Below, in pieces: positions 1 to 5,057 of a stretch of DNA of 5,433 nt; within the stretch, counting starts at the first letter, position 1, and each line of letters starts with the position of its first letter. The translations under genes and the position numbers were made by a program. The notes below the pieces were generated by a model, which did not search any database, had not been told where the DNA came from, and worked only from the letters and a program-made list of their open reading frames with translations. Source of the DNA: Desulfobacterales bacterium (GTDB lineage: Bacteria > Desulfobacterota > Desulfobacteria > Desulfobacterales > UBA5852); contig JAERRP010000339.1 in the NCBI GenBank assembly GCA_016735415.1, positions 1 through 5,433 on the forward strand. Reading direction: 5' to 3'.

Positions 1-791
1 GACACGGGTATGCCCCACATCGCGAACAGGTGCATTCCCAAGCCTGAGGCCAATTGGGCCACAAAGGCCCCGGGAATATCCAGGGGCGTGATCCCTTTGC
101 CAACCGTATCGGCCACTTTCCTTCCGTATGTAATTGCGCCGATGGCGATTGCGCCCCCCCCTATAAATAGAAGTATTTTCGGATGAATGATGCCCAGATT
201 GGAGATGGGTCCTACAGCATTGCCCGCGTTATTGGCGCCCATCGAGTAAGCCAGGTAGCACGAGGATAAGAGTGCCATCCGGCCGAGGGCGTTTTGTACG
301 AGAAGGGAACTCGTTTTTATTCTTCTCATCACCAGGTCCAGCAGACGATAAAAACAAAACGCCAGGGCCATCGTAAGGATCGGACAGACGATCCAGCTTT
401 CTACAATGGTAACAACCTTTGAGTAATCGATGTCCGCACGGACGGCCAGACCGATTCCCAATATACCGCCGACGATGGCCTGGGAAGTCGAGGTGGGAAT
501 ACGGTAAAAGGTGGCCAGGGTTACAAAGAAACCGGAACAAAGGAGGGCCACAAAAATGGCCGTGTAGTCAAGGTCTCCCCTTACAATCCCCTTCCCGATG
601 GTTTTCATCACATGGTCGCCCTGAAGCACGGCGCCGATAATAGAAAAAACCGCCACCAGGATCGCAGCCCTTTTGAATGAGATCAATCCGCAGCCAACGG
701 TTGTCCCGATACAATTGGCCGTATCGTTTGCCCCGATATTCCAGCCCACATAAGCCCCGGCGCCCAGCAGTATTAACAGTATCGGTTCGAT
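1..791 (-). CDS. PiT-family inorganic phosphate transporter, N-terminal part (C-terminus beyond left edge)
   Basis: Probable inner-membrane symporter importing inorganic phosphate with a coupling cation (H+ or Na+, as known for the PiT family). Seen: 263 complete codons of very hydrophobic protein carrying both inverted-repeat signatures of the family. The first is GANDTAN at about residues 20-26 and the second is SMGANNAGNAVGP at about 183-195. Also present are PTSTSQAIVGGILG (about 99-112) and GRKVADTVGKGIT (about 223-235). The two signatures are only about 160 residues apart, so there is no long central cytoplasmic loop of the E. coli PitA kind. The end of the second repeat is off the window. 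Start choice: AGGAGG at 796-801 is followed by AACC and then ATC at 789-791. No ATG, GTG or TTG lies between the in-frame upstream TAA and codon 15, and a start at codon 15 would cut into the first helix. The usual DUF47/PhoU-like partner is not seen. Family assignment is firm; the exact start is uncertain. Confidence 0.93.
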   Translation of the reverse strand, partial: MEPILLILLGAGAYVGWNIGANDTANCIGTTVGCGLISFKRAAILVAVFSIIGAVLQGDHVMKTIGKGIVRGDLDYTAIFVALLCSGFFVTLATFYRIPTSTSQAIVGGILGIGLAVRADIDYSKVVTIVESWIVCPILTMALAFCFYRLLDLVMRRIKTSSLLVQNALGRMALLSSCYLAYSMGANNAGNAVGPISNLGIIHPKILLFIGGGAIAIGAITYGRKVADTVGKGITPLDIPGAFVAQLASGLGMHLFAMWGIPV

Positions 792-795
792 GGTT

Positions 796-801
796 CCTCC
801 T
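796..801 (-). promoter_or_regulatory. Strong Shine-Dalgarno (AGGAGG) of the PiT gene
   Basis: A perfect AGGAGG on the minus strand lies 4 bases before the ATC codon at 789-791, in the frame of the transporter. It fixes the translation start region even though the codon that follows is not a standard initiator. Confidence 0.7.
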
Positions 802-821
802 GGCGTGACTTATCGCCAACC

Positions 822-827
822 CCTATA
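822..827 (-). promoter_or_regulatory. Possible -10 element upstream of PiT
   Basis: TATAGG on the minus strand matches the first four bases of TATAAT and sits about 30 bases before the transporter start, giving a short leader. No recognisable -35 hexamer lies 16-18 bases further upstream. It would allow PiT to be transcribed apart from the upstream unknown gene, but it is a weak match and could be chance. Confidence 0.2.
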
Positions 828-1000
828 CTTGTCTGAGTTCCCTGTTCTCTTTCCGGATGCGGGAATCGATTGCATTCCAGCGTCCCCCGCGCTGGTACGC
901 CACCCATGACGGCGGCGCCAGTGGCATGGGGATCAAACCGGTGCCTGCGATCGAAAACGGCCAGAATGTCGTCAAGACCAAACGCTTCGGTGAATGCGGG

Positions 1001-1810
1001 TTAGGCTTCGATGGCCGGACTTGCCGGGGGCCGATGCAGCGCCATGACGGCGTCTCGCAGATAGGCCAGTACATCCGCGCCGGAAGCGTCGGCCTTGGCT
1101 TCGCCCGCGGCGATCTTCTGGTATTGCACCACGGCGGGCGCTTCCGTCAGCACCACCGGTTGGTCGATCAGCTTAAGCGCAAAATGCATGCGGTCGAACA
1201 GCACGGCGGGACCGAAGGCCTTGCCGGGAGGACTCGAGGACTGACCCAAAACGAGGTGATGGGCCAGGCGCAGCGCAGCGGGAGGGGAGGTATAGCCCAG
1301 CAGTTCTCCGAAAAGCAGCAGCGTTTCTTCGATCCCCTCGGCGTATTTACTTTCCAGGGAAACGCGGCCGTCGTCGTAGATAGCCTTAATGTCCGCGGCC
1401 TCGAAATGCAGATCCAAACCGGCAATCAGCTCCTCCTGAATCGTCCGGATGGATTCGCCTTTCTTGCAGATAACGACATCCGCATCATTCAGAATTTTGA
1501 TGACGTTGCGGATATTGAGCATCTCCTTCACGACCGGACTTTTCCGCAAAACAACGTCATCGACGCTGGTGCTGTAAATGGACAGATCGTTGTCGAGCAC
1601 AAGCAAGCGCGGCTTGTCCCCCAGCGGGGATAACCGGTAAAGCTCCATATCCCGCTCGACGATCTTTTCATATCCGCCTTCCGCCAGCAGTTTCCGGACC
1701 AGATCTTTATCGATGCGGCGGCCGCTGTCCGGAGGCCCCATGGAAGCTGCTATTTTCGCGGCCGTCGTGTTGATTTCCATTTTTTTCAGCAGGTTTTCTT
1801 TGAATCCCAT
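1001..1810 (-). CDS. Uncharacterised 269-residue soluble protein
   Basis: I do not recognise a named family. The start is the ATG at 1808-1810, preceded by GGAGGG at 1818-1823 with 7 bases of spacing. An in-frame ATG at 1823-1825 would add five residues but overlaps that Shine-Dalgarno. The protein has no signal peptide and no membrane segment, so it is probably cytoplasmic. Visible parts: a basic, helical N-terminus (about residues 1-25), a GPPDSGRRIDKD segment (26-36), a strand-like PRLLVLDNDLSIYST stretch (67-81), a charged alternating region VLRKSPVVKEML with IRNVIKILNDADVVICKK (about 87-117), then helices (about 120-175), a probable loop around SSSPPGK (191-197), and an Ala-rich helical C-terminus. 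No catalytic motif, metal-binding Cys/His cluster or P-loop is evident. I recall similar unnamed proteins in sulfate-reducing bacteria, but this is memory and not a search. It precedes PiT on the same strand with a 209-base gap and is divergent from gltA. Confidence 0.85.
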   Translation of the reverse strand: MGFKENLLKKMEINTTAAKIAASMGPPDSGRRIDKDLVRKLLAEGGYEKIVERDMELYRLSPLGDKPRLLVLDNDLSIYSTSVDDVVLRKSPVVKEMLNIRNVIKILNDADVVICKKGESIRTIQEELIAGLDLHFEAADIKAIYDDGRVSLESKYAEGIEETLLLFGELLGYTSPPAALRLAHHLVLGQSSSPPGKAFGPAVLFDRMHFALKLIDQPVVLTEAPAVVQYQKIAAGEAKADASGADVLAYLRDAVMALHRPPASPAIEA

Positions 1811-1925
1811 GCCATCGCCCTCCATCTCTAAGAAAAGGGGAAACCGGCCTCATGGCCGTGGTGACTTGACGGGACCGCCCACAACGATAATGCCGCATGC
1901 TCGGGTCCGATGTGCTGGTTGTATG

Positions 1926-1956
1926 CCTTCCGGAAGGAGGCGCTTGTGGATGCCTC
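1926..1956. repeat. Perfect 12-base palindrome plus adjoining inverted repeat
   Basis: CCTTCCGGAAGG at 1926-1937 reads the same on both strands. Immediately beside it, GAGGC (1937-1941) pairs with GCCTC (1952-1956) around a 10-base loop. The palindrome is a possible dimeric-regulator site about 115 bases upstream of the unknown minus-strand gene. No T-run follows, so a terminator is unlikely. Function is not established. Confidence 0.3.
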
Positions 1957-2036
1957 TCCTTAACATATGCCGGTCGGAACTGTAAACGCGCACGGCCGAT
2001 AATCAGAAAGGCAAAACCATCGACCCTAAAAAAAGA

Positions 2037-2066
2037 TTGACCTTCAAAGGCCTTTTCGCCGATATT
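2037..2066 (+). promoter_or_regulatory. Candidate sigma-70-type promoter for gltA
   Basis: TTGACC at 2037-2042 matches five of six bases of TTGACA. GATATT at 2061-2066, after an 18-base spacer, matches four of six of TATAAT. The spacer contains the palindrome AAAGGCCTTT (2046-2055), a possible operator overlapping the promoter. A second -10-like hexamer, TATAGT at 2080-2085 (five of six), has no good -35 at normal spacing. Either would give a gltA leader of roughly 130-150 bases. Confidence 0.3.
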
Positions 2067-2164
2067 ACAAATTTAGATGTATAGTTTCGGTGACCGCCCC
2101 GCCCCACATTATCCAATCTTCTCGGCGTCAACCGCCATTACGATAGCATCCATGCGCTTAGCCG

Positions 2165-2185
2165 GCCGCAGGCACCCTGTTCGGC
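2165..2185 (+). promoter_or_regulatory. Hairpin in the gltA leader
   Basis: GCCGCAGG (2165-2172) pairs with CCTG plus CGGC (2176-2179 and 2182-2185) around the three-base loop CAC, with a two-base TT bulge. It ends 37 bases before the gltA start codon. There is no U-run after it, so it is not a classical terminator. It may affect RNA stability or translation, or be chance in GC-rich DNA. Confidence 0.3.
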
Positions 2186-2222
2186 ACCACAAGGCAGCGA
2201 TGAGAAAGGGAACTGTATCGCC

Positions 2223-3512
2223 ATGTCAGAAACAGCCAAATTAACGTACGCTGGAAAAACCTATGCGCTTCCAATCATTGAAGGCACGGAAGGCGAGCGG
2301 GCCATCGATATCACGCGCCTGCGCTCGGAAACGGGCCTGGTCACCCTGGATATCGGCTACGCCAACACGGGCAGCTGCACCAGCACCATCACCTTCATGG
2401 ATGGCGAAAAAGGTATTTTGCGCTATCGCGGCATCCCCGTCGAACAACTGGCGGAGCATTCCAGTTTTGTGGAAACCGCCTACCTGCTGGTTCACGGCAA
2501 ACTTCCCGGCCGGGATGAACTCAACCGCTTTTCCATTCTTCTGAACGACGCCTCCCTGGTCCACGAAGATCTGAAGATCTTCTATTCCAACTTCCCGCGC
2601 CAGTCGCATCCCATGGGCATTTTATCGTCGATGGTCAATGCCCTGCGCAGCTTTTATCCCGAGCTGCATACCATGGAAGAAGAAATCGACATGACCGTCA
2701 CCCGCTTGCTCAGCAAAATGCGCACCATGGCAGCCATGTCCTATAAAATGTCCCGCGGTCACACCGTGGTCTACCCCCGGTCGGACCTGTCCTATTGCAC
2801 CAATTTTCTCAACATGATGTTCGACTCGCCGGTTCGCCCTTATGAGATCGACGAAGTTTTAACCGAGGCCCTTAATGTCTTCTGGATTCTGCATGCCGAT
2901 CACGAGCAGAACTGTTCCACCTCCGCCGTTCGCATGGTGGGATCCGGGCGCGTCAACCTGTACGCCGCCATTTCAGCCGGCATCGCCGCCCTCTGGGGTC
3001 CCCTGCACGGGGGTGCCAACCAGGGCGTGGTGGAAATGCTTCAGGATATCAACGCCAGCGGCCGGGGTTTGCAGCACTATATCGACCGCGCCAGGGACCG
3101 CAACGACCCCTTTCGGCTGATGGGTTTCGGCCATCGGGTTTACAAAACCTACGACCCGCGCGCTAAAATCATCAAGCCCATGTGCGACCGCGTCCTTAAA
3201 AAGCTCAAGATTTCGGACCCCCTTCTGGATCTGGCCAAGGATCTTGAGGCCGTGGCCCTCAAGGACGCCTATTTTATCGATCACACCCTTTACCCCAACG
3301 TGGATTTCTACAGCGGTATCATCCTGCGGGCCATGGGCATCCCCACCAACATGTTTACGGTCATGTTCGCCATCGGCCGGCTTCCGGGATGGATCGCCCA
3401 GTGGAAGGAAAGCATGGACGACCCCAAATGGCGGCTGTGCCGCCCGCGGCAGGTTTATACCGGTCCAACCCAGACCGACTATATCCCGATTACGGAACGT
3501 CATTCACGATGA
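2223..3512 (+). CDS. gltA: Citrate synthase (Si-type, GltA-like)
   Basis: Condenses acetyl-CoA and oxaloacetate to citrate in the cytoplasm, the entry step of the TCA cycle. At 429 residues it matches the length of E. coli GltA (427). All catalytic residues are visible: His262 in GPLHGGAN, His304 in the signature GFGHRVYKTYDPR, and Asp361 in PNVDFYSG. The N-terminal part has the small beta-rich domain of the GltA-type (type II) enzymes (about residues 5-50), followed by the conserved ITFMDGEKGILRYRG segment (about 57-71). Type II enzymes are often hexameric and NADH-inhibited; that is family knowledge and not shown here. The start is the ATG at 2223, giving MSETAKLTYAG. Its nearest Shine-Dalgarno-like sequence, AAGGG at 2206-2210, is unusually far away (12 bases), so initiation may be modest or dependent on leader structure. 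The stop TGA overlaps the start of the rhomboid gene (ATGA), implying one mRNA. This is not a Re-citrate synthase, which belongs to an unrelated family. Confidence 0.97.
   Translation: MSETAKLTYAGKTYALPIIEGTEGERAIDITRLRSETGLVTLDIGYANTGSCTSTITFMDGEKGILRYRGIPVEQLAEHSSFVETAYLLVHGKLPGRDELNRFSILLNDASLVHEDLKIFYSNFPRQSHPMGILSSMVNALRSFYPELHTMEEEIDMTVTRLLSKMRTMAAMSYKMSRGHTVVYPRSDLSYCTNFLNMMFDSPVRPYEIDEVLTEALNVFWILHADHEQNCSTSAVRMVGSGRVNLYAAISAGIAALWGPLHGGANQGVVEMLQDINASGRGLQHYIDRARDRNDPFRLMGFGHRVYKTYDPRAKIIKPMCDRVLKKLKISDPLLDLAKDLEAVALKDAYFIDHTLYPNVDFYSGIILRAMGIPTNMFTVMFAIGRLPGWIAQWKESMDDPKWRLCRPRQVYTGPTQTDYIPITERHSR
3509..3512 (+). promoter_or_regulatory. ATGA stop/start overlap between gltA and the rhomboid gene
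   Basis: The rhomboid ATG (3509-3511) overlaps the gltA TGA (3510-3512). Only a weak GGAAC lies about 10 bases upstream. This is the classic arrangement for translational coupling, in which ribosomes finishing gltA re-initiate on the rhomboid gene. It supports co-transcription of the two genes. Confidence 0.8.
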
Positions 3513-4966
3513 TTGTACCAATTACCGGCCATCTGAGCTGGCGCAAGCCGCCTCTGATCACGATTGCGCTGATCCTGATCAATTGCGCTGTTTTCCTCGT
3601 CTTCCAGCCCAATGATCAAAAGCACATGGAAGCGGCCTGGCGGCACTATCTCGACTCCGGCCTGGCCCGCATCGAACTGGAATATCACCTGCGCTACCAG
3701 GGCCAGGACCCTTCCGTCCTCCGAATCGCCGAAGAACAGGACGACGAGGAGGCCCTGGCCGCCTATCTGGAACAGATGCTCGGCGACAAGATTTTTCAGC
3801 GCAAACTCGAACAGGGTGATATCGTCGGGCCAAACGATCCCGACTACCACGAATGGAAAATGCTGCGGCAGGATTTCGAAGCCCGACTGGCCCGCGTGAG
3901 TTCTTCGCCCTGGGGGTTCAAGCCGGCCCAATGGCGGCCGCTGACCCTGCTGACTTCGCTTTTCCTGCATGGCGGTATCGGTCACTTGCTGGGCAACATG
4001 CTTTTCCTGTGGCTCTTCGGCTGCATGCTCGAACCGGGCATGGGCCGCCTGCGCTTTCTGGGGCTCTACCTGATCAGCGGCGTTGGCGGCGACCTGTTTT
4101 TCGCGCTCTTCAACCTGCACTCCCGTATGCCCCTGATCGGGGCCTCCGGCGCCATTGCGGGCCTGATGGGTGCTCTGCCGGTTTTATATGGCCGCCGCAA
4201 GGTTAACTTCTTCTGTTATTTCGGATTCTATTTCAACTATATCAAAATTCCAGCGATTGCGCTTTTACCCTTCTGGCTGGGTATGGAAATCTGGTCCGAA
4301 ATTTCCCGGGGGGATATGAGTTCGGTGGCTTTCATGGCCCACGCCGGCGGCATCATCAGCGGGGCTTCAATTGCCTGGCTGCTTAAACGCCGCAACTGGC
4401 TCAGCGACCCCGAGGCCTTTCGAACCCCCCCGCCGGATGAAATCAGGCCGCTGATGGAACGGGCCATGCAGCGCCTGGGCGAGTTGGAGTTCGATCGGGC
4501 CCGCGACCTGTTTATGGAAATTCTGGAAAAAGATCCGGACCACGGTCCCGCCATCATGCAACTCTACAACCTTTCCAAACAGCAGCCCGCATCACCTGCA
4601 TTTCATCAGTCCGCCGCACGCTATCTGAACTACCTCGTCCATCGGCCCCAGAGGTGGGACCAGGTACCCGGCGTCTATGAAGAGTACCTTCGAATGGCCG
4701 GGACCCCGCGCCTGCCCATCGACATCTACCCCTCCCTGGCCGGTGTACTGGCCGATAAGGGCCACCCTGAATCGGCCGCCCGCATCATCAGCGCCGTGAT
4801 TAAAAAACAGCCTTTGCGCCAGGGCCTGCCCACAGCCCTGCTCAAGTTATCGGCGGCTTTCAGAAAAAAAGGAATGGCGCGCCGGGCCGATCAGTGTCTG
4901 CGACTGCTGCTCAAACGCTATCCTGAGTCGCCGGAAGCCCGGTCGGCCGGGTTGGCGGACAGGTAG
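3509..4966 (+). CDS. Rhomboid intramembrane serine protease with TPR-like C-terminal tail
   Basis: Probable membrane protease that cleaves transmembrane segments of other proteins within the inner membrane; substrates unknown. It has 485 residues from the ATG at 3509-3511, which shares ATGA with the gltA stop. Seen in order: cytoplasmic N-terminus; TM1 (about 14-33); a long hydrophilic, acidic segment (about 34-140) in the loop that is periplasmic in bacterial rhomboids; the WR motif (142-143); HLLGN with His159 and Asn163 opening TM2; TM3 (about 183-201); GASG with nucleophile Ser213 at the start of TM4; an aromatic-rich TM5 (about 232-259); and AHAGG with catalytic His278 in TM6. The Ser-His dyad is complete, so an active enzyme is expected. 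After about residue 298 comes a soluble tail of roughly 188 residues with TPR-like helical pairs (about 310-355 and 405-480), probably a cytoplasmic protein-binding platform. Family membership is firm; the TPR call is from pattern only. An in-frame ATG at 3389 was rejected because it lies deep inside gltA. Confidence 0.93.
   Translation: MIVPITGHLSWRKPPLITIALILINCAVFLVFQPNDQKHMEAAWRHYLDSGLARIELEYHLRYQGQDPSVLRIAEEQDDEEALAAYLEQMLGDKIFQRKLEQGDIVGPNDPDYHEWKMLRQDFEARLARVSSSPWGFKPAQWRPLTLLTSLFLHGGIGHLLGNMLFLWLFGCMLEPGMGRLRFLGLYLISGVGGDLFFALFNLHSRMPLIGASGAIAGLMGALPVLYGRRKVNFFCYFGFYFNYIKIPAIALLPFWLGMEIWSEISRGDMSSVAFMAHAGGIISGASIAWLLKRRNWLSDPEAFRTPPPDEIRPLMERAMQRLGELEFDRARDLFMEILEKDPDHGPAIMQLYNLSKQQPASPAFHQSAARYLNYLVHRPQRWDQVPGVYEEYLRMAGTPRLPIDIYPSLAGVLADKGHPESAARIISAVIKKQPLRQGLPTALLKLSAAFRKKGMARRADQCLRLLLKRYPESPEARSAGLADR
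4936..4953 (+). repeat. GC-rich inverted repeat at the 3' end of the rhomboid gene
   Basis: AGCCCGG (4936-4942) pairs with CCGGGTT (4947-4953) around a four-base TCGG loop, including one G-T wobble pair. It lies within the last codons and is not followed by a T-run. It could stall or protect the mRNA end, but it is not a standard intrinsic terminator. Confidence 0.3.
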
Positions 4967-5057
4967 TCCGACAACAGGCGCTGCGTTTTATAAAACGTGA
5001 TTATCTATCCAGCCGGCTGACATGGACGCGTTAGAACGGTTTTCAGTGGGGGGTGAC
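4967..5057. other. Short convergent spacer with two palindromes
   Basis: The 91 bases between two converging genes contain the perfect 14-base palindrome CGTTTTATAAAACG (4984-4997) and the perfect 10-base palindrome CAGCCGGCTG (5010-5019). The first is A/T-rich inside with a TATA centre and could act as a weak bidirectional transcription-end signal. I see no textbook GC hairpin with a U-run on either strand. Confidence 0.4.

Larger units (their letters stand above)
792..1000. other. 209-base gap between the unknown gene and PiT
   Basis: Apart from the PiT Shine-Dalgarno and a weak -10-like sequence I find no clear signal and no strong terminator. Minus-strand frames stay open here, including one ending in a hydrophilic, protein-like stretch (IDSRIRKENRELRQV, stop at 823-825). 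It has no convincing start or Shine-Dalgarno. It could be a gene remnant or simply GC-rich sequence with few stops. Confidence 0.4.
1811..2222. other. Divergent intergenic spacer between the unknown gene and gltA
   Basis: A 412-base stretch with no supportable gene. It holds the upstream regions of two divergent genes. Near the left gene there is its Shine-Dalgarno (1818-1823) and a small CGGCC/GGCCG hairpin around 1845-1858. In the middle there is a 12-base perfect palindrome with an adjoining hairpin (1926-1956). Toward gltA there is an A/T-richer patch with promoter-like hexamers (about 2030-2085), a 10-base palindrome (2046-2055), an interrupted palindrome CGGT-g-ACCG (2088-2096) and a leader hairpin (2165-2185). 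I see no riboswitch that I can name. Confidence 0.6.

Noticed and set aside
229..819. Minus-strand frames at 229-540 and 568-819
   Set aside because: They overlap the PiT gene in another frame; the true frame carries both PiT signatures. The TTG start at 819 is not followed by transporter-like sequence.
823..1074. Minus-strand 83-codon frame
   Set aside because: It overlaps the end of the unknown gene and lacks a convincing start. Only its last part looks coding, so it is reported as an observation and not a gene.
857..1633. Long plus-strand open frame (258 codons)
   Set aside because: It is antisense to the minus-strand gene at 1001-1810, which has a strong Shine-Dalgarno and better protein character; the plus-strand frame has Gln/Arg/His-rich composition typical of a shadow.
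1707..1985. Small open frames on both strands near the start of the unknown gene
   Set aside because: They overlap the 5' end of the real gene, have no good ribosome site and are low-complexity Arg/Gly-rich.
2241..3503. Antisense frames within gltA (2241-2609 and 2973-3503)
   Set aside because: gltA is unmistakable on the plus strand; these are reverse-frame shadows of high-GC coding DNA.
3389..3508. Upstream in-frame ATG that would extend the rhomboid by 40 residues
   Set aside because: It lies within gltA coding sequence and encodes a non-conserved-looking Arg/Pro-rich stretch; the ATGA start at 3509 places TM1 near the N-terminus as expected.
3500..4120. 206-codon antisense frame across the rhomboid gene
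   Set aside because: Composition (Gln, Glu, Val-rich) mirrors the sense frame; no start signal; the sense strand encodes a complete rhomboid core.
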